In this document: positions 40,569 through 53,710 of the stretch, one piece after another
How positions within the stretch are numbered: position 1 is the first letter of the stretch
Layout: every line of letters starts with the position of its first letter
NCBI GenBank assembly: GCA_014529385.2
Contig: CM043942.1
Span: 111,694,141-111,758,140, forward strand
Length of the DNA stretch: 64,000 nucleotides
Reading direction: 5' to 3'
Origin: Adiantum capillus-veneris
Lineage: Eukaryota > Streptophyta > Polypodiopsida > Polypodiales > Pteridaceae
Translations under genes and position numbers: made by a program
Notes under the pieces: generated by a model
What the model saw: only the letters and a program-made list of their open reading frames with translations
What the model was told of the DNA's origin: nothing
Database searches by the model: none

Positions 40569-43500
40569 CGTTACCATAATATACATGTGGTAGTGATGTG
40601 TGTGAACACACTTAGGACCGTCGGGGCATTTTTTCACTCACTAGGAGGTTTTTTTCCTCGTGCATTTTTTATACGCCCATCACTCTAGGGTTATATCTAT
40701 CTTTTCATTGCACACTAAGTAATAGACTCTCTGTTGTGTGCCTTGAGCTTCCTTTATCTTCTCCAAGATGTGTGTGTTTAGTTGCAACCCTGATTCCAAC
40801 AATCGATATCAGAGTAGGTTGCATCCTCTTGGGCTTAGTCGCAACTCCAACACATGCTTGCTCACTTTCTCTGATTTTAGTGAGCTCATTTCAGCCTCCA
40901 TTTCCACTACATGCAGTACTATGCAGGCTATTTTGTCATTTTATGCAAAATTTCTGTCAGTGCCGATTTTTGCATAACAAGTCTCTCATAATTTCCTACG
41001 GTTTGTGCTATATAGCATGTGTTGTTCTTGCTTAGTTCTTCCTCTTTTCGGGCAGTTTTCACATCAGGTGCAACATTTGCCATGGCTGACAACAACACAA
41101 ATGTGTTCAAGATGTTTACCATAGAGGACAAATTGGATGGGGATAATTACCCTGTGTGGGCTTATAGGATGCAGCATGTCCTTGCGTCAAATGGTGTCTG
41201 GAATATTGTGCAGGGCATTGATGTATGTCCTGGTTCTGAGGATGTAGGCGATGTTGAAGGATGTTGCAGGTTTTGGTGGTAGGATTGCTGCTGCTAGAGC
41301 TGTTTTGCCTATGACTGAGCAAGCTTGTTGGGATGTAAAAGATGCGCAAGCTCATGTGTTGATTGCGCGGTCTGTGAAACACAATATTACTCGTCATATT
41401 TGTTCAACGAAATTTGCAAAACAGGCTTGGGATATTCTAGCTGGTCTTTATGCAAGTCGCAATGAGGCAAAAATTGCATTGCTGCGTAAAGCAGTGGAGT
41501 CGAAGATTATGCATGAGGAAGATGATATGGACACTTTCCTTGCGGGTGTCAAGGGTATCAATGAGCAACTTATTTTTGCAAGCGAAGTCATTCTGACAGT
41601 TCCCTTGTGCAGATTGTTCTTGATGCTTTGCCAAATTCTTACCAGACTTTTGCTAGTACTTGGAGACTTATGACTCAAGGAAATCCAGAAGTTGTCAAGC
41701 TTGATGTATTATGCACATTGCTATTGCAACAATCACTTTCCAAAAACAATAGGACTAGACCAACGTGCATTTGAACATGCCTTTATTGCTATTGCAAGAG
41801 TCACTTTCCAAAAGAAATAGGACTAGACCAGCGTGTCGTTGAACATGCCTTTATTGCTGCTTAAAGAAAAGGTGGTAATAGCAATGTAGCCACTTCTTAT
41901 GGTTCTTCTATAAAGTAGTAAATCACATGTTCCTAATGATTTTGCTGGCAAAAATTTGTCTAAAAATTTTGGTGAAAAGAGAAAAAAGAAGATGCGTTGC
42001 CATTATTGTAAAGCTAATGATCACTTGATCAAGCACTGTCCTAAGTTGAAGGCCAAAGAGGCTAAGAAGAAAGTGGCTGGTTCCACTACAAATGCAGCTC
42101 TTGTTGAGTCTTATGTGAAACGAGAACAGTGATGCTGATGTTTATGTAGAATGGGCTTTTAGTGCAGAGTGCACTTATGATCTTTTTGTCCATGATGTAT
42201 GCAGATTCACATGTGTGGTATTTTGACAATGGTGCTACAAAGCACATTAACTCACATCGTGATTTGTTTACCTCTTTCGAGTCTGTCCCTCATGGGAATT
42301 CAGTCACTTGTGGCAACAATGCCTTTTATCCGATTCAGGGAGCTGGAAAGATTGTGCTTACTGCTACAAATTGCAGTTCTTTCACACTGGTTGATGCATT
42401 GTATGTACCTGGGATCAAGAAGAATCTTTTGTCAGTATCTGCACTTGCTAGACTTGGTCTTGTAGCCAAATTTGTGGATGACAGATGTACAGTACATGAT
42501 CTCAGTTTTGGTGATGAAATTGTTGCATCTGGCATTTTATGCTGTGGGTTGTATAAGCTCACTTTGTACAAAAAGTGTGGGCAGAATTTTGCAACTTCAG
42601 TTGTGGATTCTAAGGCTATTTCAGATGCAAAACTTTAGCATGCACGTTTTGGGCATTTGAACTTTGCGAGTTTATTGCCTTTGCATAAATATGATATGGT
42701 TCTTTCTTTGCCACCTCTTGAAGCACCTGTCAAACATGTTTGTGAAGGCTGTATTTCAGGTAAGATGCAACGTTCGAAGTTTCCAAAAGATGGTTCAGTA
42801 AGGGCCACATGCAGGTTGCAGCTTGTGCATAGTGACATTTGAGGGTCCATGCAAACTCCGTCCTTGGGCAATTACATTTACTTCGTGATTCTCATTGATG
42901 ATTACTTCAGGCATGCATGGGTGTATCCGCTTAAGGCAAAGTTTGAAGTGTTTTTGTGCTTTAAGCAATTTTTGGCTATGGTTGAAAATGTAGTATGGGC
43001 ACCTTCCGTTCCGATCAAGGGGGAGAGTATATGTCTGATGAATTTAATTTATTTTTGGCTAGTTGTGGGATAAAACACCAATGTAGAGTTTCATATACAC
43101 CTCCACAAAATGGTGTTGCTGAGAAGAAAAACAAGTCACTTACAGAAATGACAAGATGTATGGTCAAAAGTCAAGATTTACCACATTCGTTTTGGCTTGA
43201 GGCTCTTATGTGTTCCACTTATGTACTTAACATGTGTTGAAAGATTTGCAGTCTATGACTCCATATGGAGCATGACATGATAGAAAGCCTTTTATTGAGC
43301 ACATGTGTCTTTTTGGCTGTTTGACATATGCTTTGGTGCAAAAAATTGGATGATAAGGCTGTGAAATGTATTTTTGTTGGCTATAGTGCTGAAAGCAAAG
43401 GTTACAGGTTGTATCATCCGCAAACAAAACATATCTTGGTTTCGCGGGATGTTGTGTTTGTGGAAGACTCTATTCAGCCATTGTTGTCATGTACTAGAGA

Positions 43501-44484
43501 CAATAATGTAAGCTCACACGACATTTATGACACTTTGTTGCCTCTTTTCAGTGGTGTAAGTTTGACTGTAAATTCCAACGAGGCAAATGTACAACTTATG
43601 GGGGTTTCTGAAAATGTTACAGATCAGCCTATTACTGATGCATATGTGTATGATGTACTGGATGAGGAAAGGGCTGAGAATGAACTTGCTAGAGGTATGC
43701 CTAAATGGATGGTGTATATTTTGCGTGATAGTAAATTGGATGCACCATTGTCTAGTCGTACTCGTGTGCATGATGCACTTGATGAGGAAAGGGCTGAGAA
43801 TGAACATGCTAGAGGTATACCTAAATGGCTGGTGCATACTTTGTGTGATAGTAAATTGGATCCACCGTTTAGGTTCTCGTCACACATCAAATTGTTTTGC
43901 TTTGGCTGTTTCTAGTTTATGTCATGTTGAGGAACCTCTGTCTTTTGATGAAGCACATAATTCAAAAAATTGGATGGTTGCCATGCAATTAGAATAGATG
44001 CACTTATAGAAAATGACATATGGAATTTATGTGATTTGCCTCTTGGCAAAAAGGCCATTGGTACGAAGAGGGTTTACAAGTTAAACCGCAAGCTGGATTG
44101 TGAGATTGATTGCTATAAGGATCTACTTGTTGCAAAGGGTTATTCACAACAAAAATGCATAGATTATGAAGAGACTATTGCTCCCACTTGTCATATGACT
44201 AATGTACATTTTCTATGTGCATTGGTAGCTCATTTTGGTTGGGATGTACACTGCAGTCAGACATTGTTACTGTTTTCTTGAACGGTGATATATTTAATGA
44301 AGTTTATGTAATGCAGCCTCATGGTTTTGTCATTAAAGGATAAGAGGATAAAGTGTGCAGATGTAAGAAAGCTTTGTATGGCTTGAAGCAATGTCCCGGT
44401 GCTTGGTATAAGAAGGCTCACACTCATTTAGTCAAATGAGGCTTTCGTAACAATCCAACAGAAAGCACATTGTATATAAAACGT
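40569..44484 (+). pseudogene. Decayed Ty1/copia copy related to element 1
   Basis: The LTR at 40569-40801 resembles 18589-18815, and the primer site is degraded (CGATATCAGAGT). From ATG at 41083 the Gag-Pol frame follows element 1 closely, but with frameshifts near 41265, 41590 and 43340 and stops such as TAG at 42636 (a conserved Trp) and TGA at 42840. Its integrase keeps Asp in FRSDQGGEY. About 120 bp in the region before RT are duplicated (43646-43763 and 43764-43880). The copy breaks off at 44484 in RT, where a gypsy LTR starts. The rest of RT, RNase H and the 3' LTR are not in the window. Confidence 0.93.
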
Positions 44485-46718
44485 TGTCGGAGTGTGCAGT
44501 TCTCCAGGGTCGATCGAGAAAGCACTGGGCCTCTGGCTGTAGACAAGAGTGTGTTGACATTCAAATTAGGATAAACGAGTGCAGATAGACTTAATTAATA
44601 GTTTAATACACGTAATATTGGTGTTTAGAGAGAGTCTAAGAGAAAAGACTGTCAATAAGAACCCTGTTAACTCTGTTAAGTAGTAAGAAATATAGAATCA
44701 AGACTCAAAAGATTTATTCAACTGACAGGTGATACAACTTCAGATTTTTGGTTCCCCTTTTTACTATCCGGTTACATACGCCGTATCGGTGCTCTTTGAT
44801 TTGCAACCCTTCGACCAAAAACCTCCCGAAAATGGCACCATCGTTGATTCTTTTCGTGCTCTTGATGCTCTTTCAGACCTTCTTTGATCCTTTCGCCACT
44901 GCTCTTAAGAACAAAGCTTGAAGAAAAGAATCCCAACGCCACCATGGGCTTCTGTTGGTTCCCCTAGTGCCCAAAAGCTCATCAAAGATCCTATCCCACC
45001 CAATAGCTCCCTGCCAATACCCTCCAAAAAAATGCCAAAAAGACCCTCAAATTGATACAAAAAAGGGCTTTATAGGAAGGCCTTGTTCATTTTTAGAAAA
45101 TGGTTCAACTAGCACTTTAATTTTGGAAATTTTTGATCCGTTTGCATGCTCTAGCTTCATATGCTCTCTTCTTTGTGACTTTCTCTCACTCATTTTGAAA
45201 ACCCTTCTTTATCCGGACATGATCTCCATTTGCCCACATTGACCGGCCTCATCTTTTGCTGGTCCTAGCCTTGAAGTTTAGCCCTTAACCACCTTTGGCC
45301 ACCTTGAATTGCCTTTGAAATTGCCACTTTGGACCCCCCTCGATGCCCACTTCATCCGGCCATATGAACTGTTCGACTGTCCCTTCTCTCTCTCTCCTTT
45401 GCTCGCGGCTTCTCCCTCTCTAGCACCCTTCGCGGCTCCCCCATGCCCTTTCTCACATGAACTTCCCCTCACACGGAGCACTAGCGACATAGCTAGTGTG
45501 TGTGGGGGGGGGGGGGGGTGGCTTTTCATTCAAAAGGTGAGAGGCGTAGGACCAATCTCTAGCGGGACGCCATGTCACCAGAGCACACAGCCACCGATCG
45601 ACCCTAAATGCCACTGCAATGCCTTCGGGTAGCCAAAACCGCCACCACAATCGCCAAGTGTGCCCGCGCAGCACCAGAGCCGCCAACACGCAGCACCCAA
45701 CTGCGTACACCATGGCCAAGCATGAGAGATCTCACTCTCTTCATTGAATACCCCACATTGGTGCATAGCCCAACCCATATAGACTACCACCAATACTTGC
45801 ATCTGGGTTAAACCCGTGCCACGTGGCACCCTCTTAGCAGCCTGGCCCTCCAAGTTGAAAAACACCTTCAATTCTATCCATACTAACCCCTTAGGAAAAA
45901 CCCTCCTTTCTTCTGTTTTCAAATTGATTCCATCTCCTCCTTATTGAGCCCATTGCCAAGCCGCAAAGACCATTTGAAACTTCACGTCATCGACCTCAAG
46001 CCGCATGAAACTTACCGGGTTTGGAGACTCCCAACCTAGCGATTCGAGGCCGCAAATAGAGAAAAAAACATATGGTACCTACACTCTAGCAACAACTCCC
46101 AACCTTGACTCGTCATTTCTCGCTGACTGGGCATTTGATTGACAAACGGTCAGTTCCTGATCACTTTGCATGATGTACCCTATTTTCTTGAACTTTGGAA
46201 AGTGCCAGAATGCACCAGATAGCATGACTTCCAAAACGAGAGAACCGGCTCAGAATTGTCCCCTGTCAAAAATTCATAGCTCTGTAACTTGGCCCTTGAG
46301 ACTCTGATTGTCGATCTGAAAAGACGCACATGCTCCATAATTTAAGCCCTATGCATTTGTCACTTCAAATCACCTTTGACCATTTGTCCCCATCTGCCCT
46401 GTCCGTCTCATATCTGCAACCACTTCTAGATTTAAATTGTAATAACTTTCTCACCGATTGATGAGCCGTCTGGACCAGCTTGTAAATCACTTCAAGCACT
46501 ACCTTTTCAAGTAGAAGAACAGCCTTTCATTCAATCTTCACGTGTCAACCCAATTGGTTCACTTTGAGGCACTTTTGGTCTACAAAAACCCACATAATGC
46601 ATACATTCCTGCTAATCTAATGCCATAAGACATTCTGGCATAGATTATAGATTTTTCAAAGTTCGCAGATACATGCAAAACTTTGTTTTTCATCTTGTGC
46701 CTACAAAGAGGCACGACA
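44485..46718 (-). repeat. Long gypsy LTR, 2.2 kb
   Basis: Read on the minus strand it begins TGTCGTGCC at 46718 and ends CTCCGACA at 44485, so it has TG...CA ends with TGTCG/CGACA inverted termini. A purine tract, TTTAGAGGGGGTGG, lies just upstream at about 46721-46734. It interrupts the decayed copia copy at 44484. As a second LTR is not in the window, the exact extent rests on termini and context. A G run lies at 45505-45519. Confidence 0.7.
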
Positions 46719-46761
46719 TCCACCCCCTCTAAACCTCACATCCTCCGGTATGTGCCAATCT

Positions 46762-48330
46762 TTAGAGATTTTCCAATGCAACATCTTCGTCAGAATTCAC
46801 ATCTTCATCATCTAAATCCTTATCTTCATCCACATTGAAGTCTTTATCTACAATTTGAAGCTCTTCATTTCTCTTTTTATATAGCTTGACACGTTTATCT
46901 GCAACTGGAAGTTTCAACTCCGTACCTTCCATCTCACATAACTTGTAGGTAGCATTAGGAAAAGCATGTTTAACCACATACAAGCCAAACCACCGCTTAA
47001 CCATTTTCCACATAGATGTATATTGGTTGTCCAAACTGCTATCATAATCAAGAACCCAATCCCCTTCTTGAATAGCACATGGCCTTAACCTATGCCGTTT
47101 ATCAAAAGCCTCTTTATTTTTCAAATGAGCACTGTTCAATTTCTCCTTTGAAGCTTCTATATCTTTGCTTCTCCTCTCTAGTTGTCGAATCCTTGAAGAA
47201 AGCAAATCTTCTTTGCTCATTTCTAGATCCCACGACAATATACTCCATGTAGTCACTGCCTTCAAGAGGCGTAATAGGCTTTTGTCCATACATAAGCTCT
47301 AATGGCATGAAACCTATAACTGTGTTGTATGTAGTACGGTCCGCCCATAAAGCATAAGGAAGTAGCCGTGGCCAATCACCAATACGACCTTTACATGATT
47401 TTGCCAATGCCTTGAAAATGGGAGTATGACCTCTTTCACTTTTCCCATTCCCTTCGGGATTGTATGCAGTAGTGAGTGTTAACTTGACATCCATACAAGC
47501 AAAAAATCTTTGGCTTCGTTAGTATCCAGTTCTCCCCTATCTGCAATAATTCTTCCAACACAACCATATCTATACATTACATCTTCTAGCAAAAACTTGC
47601 ATACCATACTTGTAGCTTTGGTTCGCAAAGCCCTCCCTTCAACCTGGTTCGTCAAATCTTCCTTGGCAAGCACGATGTATCTCATTTGCCATAATCCTGT
47701 GGGCATTGTAATCAAATCAACTACCCATTTAAAATGCATGCACAATGGATACGTTGGATGTAATCCATTTTGATGCTTTACATTTGAGTACATTTGACAT
47801 ACAGTACAAGTTTCAACAAAGTGCTCCTTATCTTTATACATACCCTTCCACCAATATCGTTCTTTGATTTTAGTTAAAAATGGCCCAAACTCCCCCGTGT
47901 CTTCCCATAGCGACTCATGAAATTCTTTAAATACTTAAAGTTGTGTTACCTTATCACAAATAACTCTCTGAGGGGTTCCTCTTCGCTTCTTTTGATGCTT
48001 CCATAGAAATCCATCTTGTAAGAAATACCCATAAGCCTTCTTTTGGATACATTTAAAGTTGTGCTACCTTAAATACTTAAAGTTGTGTTACCTTATCACA
48101 AATAACTCGCTGAGGGGTTCCTCTTCACTTCTTTGGATGCTTCCACAGAAATCCATCTTGTAAGAAACACCCATAAGCCTTCTTTTGGATACGTTTAAAT
48201 GCTTGTTCGGTTCAGTCCTCCTGCTTCTTCAGTGTACTCAAATATTTTCCAATCAGCAACCATTCACCTTCATACTTGTCCTCAACAAAGGATTGTAATG
48301 CAAAAATCATGTTTTTGGGTATAAGCATGT
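46762..48330 (-). pseudogene. Ty3/gypsy integrase remnant with the long LTR
   Basis: On the minus strand, a zinc-finger block (CTVCQMYSNVKHQNGLHP) near 47800 leads to FKWVVDLITMPTG, IIADRGELD and YNPEGNGKSERGH, the three catalytic regions of a gypsy integrase. They are followed by PLELMYGQKPITP and, to 46762, a C-terminal part with GDWVLDYDSS and an acidic tail. Three frames must be joined, so frameshifts are present. A segment of about 137 bp is tandemly repeated at 47932-48067 and 48068-48190. Further upstream the RNase H region is unrecognisable beyond 48300, and no 5' LTR is found. Confidence 0.85.
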
Positions 48331-48923
48331 TAACTTGTCATGCTTTTTGGTGTTCCGGACAATGCTAGTAAGAGGTGCTTGTTAGCATCTATTCAAAACC
48401 ATAGAGCAAGTGAAGTTTGAAATTTTAATAACCATAAGATATATTATTTGTTCCCTCCCATATGGGGTGTGGACTCTGTTTTCGGTTACGACGACGACGT
48501 GGGGTGTGGCCTCTGTTCTCCATTAGGAAAAAATTGGACCCCCTTGGGGCCATGTAAGGATCCCTACTTTTAAGGGATTAAAGCTAATTTTGTAGGGGAT
48601 GGAGGGAACAAAGACAATAAATAGGGCTACTTTTGTAGCTCTCTCTCTAACTTCTCTCTAGATAGGAGAGGGGGGGAAAGTAGGGAATGAGGGTGGTAAA
48701 GTAGGAGGAATAGGGGGGAATAAAGTAGGAGAGAGAGGGGAGTAAAAAGAGAGAGAGAGGAGTAAAGGTAGAGATAAGAACCATTCTCTCTCTACCTATC
48801 ACCAAACAAAGAGAGTAAGTAGTTATGACAAAAGCCACTTTTCAGTTCGTGCATCAATTTACCCCCCAAAAAATGAATTTTTTATAAAATCTTCAAAATG
48901 GATCTTTTAAGCTTTCAAAAGGT

Positions 48924-48954
<31 letters not shown>

Positions 48955-49338
48955 ACAATATTTTTTTAGAAGAATCTAGCTTTTATAAGCTCCAAATCTA
49001 AATTCTTTGGGTCCTTCTCTACATTAACTCCAAGAATAAATAGACAATGCCACATCATCAAAACGTCCATCTAATAAAGCTTAAAAATTGAAATTTTTAA
49101 AATTTAAAAATTTCCCTCCTTTGAGCTCAAAAATTGAACCTATATATGAAAAAATATATTTTTAAGTCTTTTTATCCCAAAAATTGTATGTTTATCCCAA
49201 AAAGTATATCTTATCAATTTTTTTTCCCATCATAACTTTTCACCATTTCTCTTCGCGACATAACCAATGAATCACCTGCGCCATCATCTACTAGGTCAAC
49301 TAATGTCAGTCTGCGTCTACCGATCGAATTTGCTCCCA
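48331..49338. other. AT-rich gap with a possible small MITE
   Basis: TTTGTTCCCTCC at 48449 and its reverse complement GGAGGGAACAAA near 48601-48612 may bound a MITE of about 165 bp, though no target duplication is obvious. A purine-rich block (48660-48780) and (TA)n at 48927-48955 follow. I see no gene until the A' coding frame begins around 49339. Confidence 0.4.
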
Positions 49339-52320
49339 CAAAAAAAATGACGAGAAAGCATCTCAACTGGCATCCGTACGACGGTTTCGAGGAGAAACCA
49401 ATGTTGACTTGTGGCTTGATGGAGGGTTGTATCCAAAAGATCCGCTCGTGGGCTGTCATCCGACATTCCATACACTCCCAAGCTTAATCAAATATGTGGG
49501 AGAAGGAGAACGTGGTCTTCTTGGGTATTGTAAGAGATTGGACTCCAATCACGCAGGTGCATCGGCATATTTCCGACAACAATGTCAAGTGTTACACAAT
49601 CATTCCACAAATCTCCAACAACAACTACATTCCACAGAGAAACAACTCAAAGATCTTAAAGAGGAGATGAAAGCTATAGAAATAGAGGTAACTAAGCTAC
49701 AGATTGCAATGATGCACCTAAAAGCCACTCCATTTGGCATGCGTGAGCGTAAGAGGGAGTTCTCTTCCATTGAAAACTTAGCATCTAATGGAGGGGCACT
49801 TAAGAAGCGGATCACGGCAACCAGGTAGTTTTTTAAATTCACAGTGTTTATAACTCTCAAATAATTTTCATCAATTTGTAACTCGGTTCACCTTTTGAAA
49901 TAGGACATATATACAAGATGTGTGTGGAAGTTTTAGACAAGAGGGCCGTTGCAACCTTCTCCTAGGATGCATCTCAAAGGAAGATATACTTTACATCACA
50001 GGTTGTGAAAAGGCCAAACACATGAAAGATGCCATCACAAAGGAGATCCTAAAAAAGATCTCTAACCTTGTGTCTGAGGATGATGTCCAGAGAGCTTGTG
50101 ATGAGGTTGGGATCAGCACAAATGCATACCATGCACTTCATGGATTGATGAAAGATGCATTATGAGAGCAAGGCATGATCGAGAATTTATTTCCTATTCC
50201 ACATAGGGTCCGACTTGCAAAAAAAGAAAACAATGATCTCGTTCGGGAATCCCTTGGCGAATACAAACACATTGAAGGATCCATGGTGTACTCTTCCACG
50301 AGTGCCAAGTCACGTGGTAATATAAAGGGAGGCAATACTATTCCTAATGGGACAAAGTCTTTTAGTTATCATCAATTCAACAATATTTTTGTTGACTTGA
50401 AACGACTACAACGAGCTATGGTTAAATTTTATGCTTTGTCTCCACAAGGTAATACAAATTGTAATGTCGTTTTTTATTTGTATTGAATATCATTTAGTAT
50501 AACAATTCAATTCTTGTGTTGTTTCAGTACTTGGAGAGAAGCTCATATTTATTCTTAAGCTAGATGAATGTCAAATTGTCAAAGGACGGAGATTGGAACG
50601 TATGAGTGTGACACTCATGAATGAGGCAATGTTTTTTGCAAAAGTCGATGCTATTGGTGATCATTCTCAGAAACCATCATTTAGTGAAACGACTACAACG
50701 AGCTATGGTTAAATTTTATGCTTTGTCTCCACAAGGTAATACAAATTGTAATGTCGTTTTTTATTTGTATTGAATATCATTTAGTATAACAATTCAATTC
50801 TTGTGTTGTTTCGGTACTTGGAGAGAAGCTCATATTTATTCTTAAGCTAGATGAATGTCAAATTGTCAAAGGACGGAGATTGGAACGTATGAGTGTGACA
50901 CTCATGAATGAGGCAATGTTTTTTGCAAAAGTCGATGCTATTGGTGATCATTCTCAGAAACCATCATTTAGTGTACAATCAAAAAAAGAAATATGGTGGT
51001 TAGGAGCTTTTGAAGTTCCGAAGGAGACTCATGAGGTGTTGGCATGGGTCTTCTCTATGATCCCGTGGATCACAGAGGTTATTAAGGCACAACTAGAGGG
51101 AGAAAAGCTAGAAGTAGATGGAGTAGGTACATTTGATGTTGAGTGGCTAAAAACAATCAGGTTGAGTGACTTAGGAGGTGATCTAAAAACAATCAAATGT
51201 ATACTTGGGTGTAAACAAGGTGCTTCATCACTTCTTCCTTGTCCATATTGTGTACGAGGATACAAGGAGAGTACTCGTGGCTCCACATCTTCAAAGAAAA
51301 ATGTAAAGGGAAGTCAGGCAACAGGGTCAATGGATGATGATGCAAGGGATTGGGTGTGCTCAGTGTTGAAGTGTCCTATCATGGAGGTCCCCAATCGGTC
51401 GACAAAAGATAAAACATGGCATCCCATTATCAATTTTCCACTTACAAATGTACACTTTTGCACTTTGCATGCCTTTATGCGTATATTTGATCGCTTGTTA
51501 AAGCTTCACATAGAGTACGCTTTCACAATGAAACCACTTTCCAGATCCGTGGAAGCCATTGGAATAGTTGAAACAATTCTAAATTCTATTGGATGTCATG
51601 GTGCCAATGTTTCTATCATCGGTGAGGTGGATAATATGCATGAAGTGCCACAAAAAGTATCTATGAATGGTATGAAAGCACGTAGGTTTTTCAAGAAACC
51701 AGAGATGCGAAAGGAGAGGGGTGAAGAGGATGCTCCATGGGAGCTATGGAAAGCGCTTTGCAAGTGTACGACCGATCAAGATTCAAATCCCGTGCTTGTA
51801 AATCTGCGTAGGCAAGTGTGGCACCACTTGGAGTTAGTGCTTTAAATCATGTGGAAACCCCAAACCACGAGCGAGCAACAAAATTTGTTCAAAGATCACA
51901 TTTCGAATTTCACTAAAGCATTTGTGCAAGCGTGGGGAGAGAGCAATATTACACACTACATGGTAAGTTACTTTGTTCAGTTCAAATTTTGATGCTATAC
52001 ATAAATATTTATTTGATCTAAGCATTTTTTCTTGATGCATCATATTTTGTATGCGCATGGAGAATTCTTTATGTCAAAATATGGTTCATTAGACATGTGG
52101 AGCTCTCAAGGAATGGAAAAATCACATTATCGAGCCAAAGGTGTTTACTTTAAAAATACACGTCACAGTGGTGGAACTACAAGATCCAACTACATGAAGG
52201 AAATGTTTGATTGGTTCTTTCGTTGTTCTTTGGGGAGATGTCATGCCATAGAGCGAGCGCGAAAGTCAAGTCTTGCCAAGGAGGTTAGGAGACAATCTCG
52301 ACTTACTGCTAAAGAGAAAT
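49339..52320 (+). pseudogene. Module gene A' (locus 2), RNase-H-like transposase candidate
   Basis: Coding blocks: about 49339-49824 (phase-2 donor), 49904-50447, 50528-50686, about 50866-51969 and 52034-52320. The first has DLWLDGGLYPKDP, a coiled coil, and GGALKKRITATR at the same splice position as gene A. Later come DLGGDLKTIKCIL, PCPYCVRGY, NVHFCTLHAFMRI, and a last exon with YAHGEFFMSKYGS, WSSQGMEKSHY and TRHSGG. These blocks recall an RNase-H-like transposase family; a D...E catalytic set is plausible but not assigned. Damage: TGA at 50163-50165, TAA at 51843-51845, and a 287-bp tandem duplication covering an exon-intron-exon boundary. The start is unclear because an A8 run near 49340 puts the upstream frame out of phase. 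It converges on gene C. Confidence 0.72.
50399..50973. repeat. 287-bp tandem duplication within A'
   Basis: Copy 1 spans 50399-50685 and copy 2 50686-50972, nearly identical. Each holds an exon end, a small intron and the start of the next exon. The intron acceptor reads TTTCAG in copy 1 but TTTCGG in copy 2, so the second intron has lost its AG. Confidence 0.95.
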
Positions 52321-52462
52321 GAAGAAACTCCACCGGACCCCTTAATCATGCTAGGTGGCGTGAAAATCGCCATAGAGTGGGCAAACGTTGGTTACCCAAC
52401 ATGTAAAACAAATGATGCTATGCAATGTAATGTTTATATTTGTAGATGTCTTTGTTGAGTTG

Positions 52463-52470
52463 TATATAAT
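52463..52470 (+). promoter_or_regulatory. Possible TATA box of the H3-like gene
   Basis: TATATAAT lies about 155 bp before the H3-like ATG and 143 bp after the A' stop. The spacing would leave a 5' UTR of some 125 bp. Weak evidence in an AT-rich gap. Confidence 0.3.
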
Positions 52471-52624
52471 ACTTCTCCATTTATCTATTTTTTGTTTTTT
52501 ATATTTTGATGATATTAAGAGTTTTTTTAAGTGGCCTGATCAAGTGTGAAGAGACCTTTTTTTTTTAAAAATAGAGGGATTTTAGAGAAGGAGTCTCATT
52601 TTCAATCTTGCCTCTTCTTACACC

Positions 52625-53464
52625 ATGGCACGCACAAAGCAAACAACAAGAAAAGATCAACCTTTTTTTGCTCACCCTCACTCAACCGTCCAAGGTGCTC
52701 AAAAACCACCTTGGATACACGAACAAGAGCTCTTAGAAGAGATGGAGAGAGAATGGTCAGGTGAAGAGCAACAAGATGGACAACCTTCACGCAAGAAGAA
52801 ACGGGTAGTGACATTAGATACAGAAACCGAAACGGACAACGAAGCACAAAGCCCACCATGGAGCGGACAAGAGATCCCAAGCAATCATCGAGTTCCGGCT
52901 GGGAAGACATTGCCACGTGGCTTCGGCGCTCTGCCGTCAGATCAGCCTAGAGGTGATCATGGGTTACTAAATGAAGAGCATTTTGAGGATGTAGCAGACG
53001 AGCCAGTTGGAGCGCAGGGTGGAGTTGAAGAGCCACTCGGAGCACATGGTGGCCTTGAAGATGCGCAAGCTCCCCCTCGCAAGCCCTCTCGTAAAAAGAA
53101 AAAGTTTTTCAAGGTTCGCCCTCGCAAGGCCCATGTCCCAGATCCTACCATCCCTCAACAACGGGCTCCTGCTGTGAAGCGACGCATTCCAAAGGCGTTG
53201 CAAGAGATTCGTCACTATCAAAACACTTCAGACATTCTCATACGCAAGGCACCATTCGCACGTTTGGTAAAAGAGATCATGCAAAGTTATCGAATGGCGT
53301 TTCGAGTTCAAGGTATCGCCGTAGAAGCTCTGCAAGAAGCGGCAGAATATCATCTAATTTCTATTTTTGAAGACACCAACTTGTGTGCTATTCATGCAAA
53401 ACGGGTGACAATAATGCCCAAAGATTTAGCTCTTGCGCGTCGAATCAGAGGACAAAGAGATTGA
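52625..53464 (+). CDS. Histone H3-like protein with long acidic tail insert (279 aa)
   Basis: The single-exon frame opens with [10 protein letters not shown], the H3 tail tip with Ala7 changed to Thr and Ser10 to Asp. About 165 residues unlike any H3 follow: acidic, with two PSRKKK basic clusters (near 57 and 155) and a repeated [16 protein letters not shown] segment. From about residue 185 it is H3 again: [20 protein letters not shown], a helix with [16 protein letters not shown], and [15 protein letters not shown], ending RRIRGQRD. The loop between helices 1 and 2 has canonical length, so it lacks the longer loop of CENH3. Length is 279 against 136 residues. Lys56 and Lys79 equivalents are changed. 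It lies between A' and C, in the convergent gap of the module. It is intact, unlike its neighbours. It could be a captured gene of the element or an inserted host retrocopy. Confidence 0.88.
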   Translation: MARTKQTTRKDQPFFAHPHSTVQGAQKPPWIHEQELLEEMEREWSGEEQQDGQPSRKKKRVVTLDTETETDNEAQSPPWSGQEIPSNHRVPAGKTLPRGFGALPSDQPRGDHGLLNEEHFEDVADEPVGAQGGVEEPLGAHGGLEDAQAPPRKPSRKKKKFFKVRPRKAHVPDPTIPQQRAPAVKRRIPKALQEIRHYQNTSDILIRKAPFARLVKEIMQSYRMAFRVQGIAVEALQEAAEYHLISIFEDTNLCAIHAKRVTIMPKDLALARRIRGQRD

Positions 53465-53579
53465 ATTTGACTTTTAGGCAATTTTGCCAATGTAAAGATA
53501 TCTTTTTGAAATATAACGAGTCGTGGCTTTTTCAAATATAACGAGTCGTGTACATTTGTTTTAAGTGATAAGTAAAGCT

Positions 53580-53583
<4 letters not shown>

Positions 53584-53660
<77 letters not shown>
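53584..53660. repeat. (GA)n microsatellite
   Basis: An uninterrupted AG repeat of about 77 bp, 120 bp after the H3-like stop. Just before it, ATATAACGAGTCGTG is present twice (53511 and 53537). Confidence 0.97.
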
Positions 53661-53662
<2 letters not shown>

Positions 53663-53710
53663 TGGATAAAAGAACTGTCAACCAAGTTTGGTTGATTGAA
53701 TAGCCAAAAA

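Noticed and set aside
52625-53464. CENH3 (centromeric histone)
   Set aside because: The loop between helices 1 and 2 is of canonical H3 length and the C-terminus is canonical; CENH3 normally has a longer loop and more diverged end.
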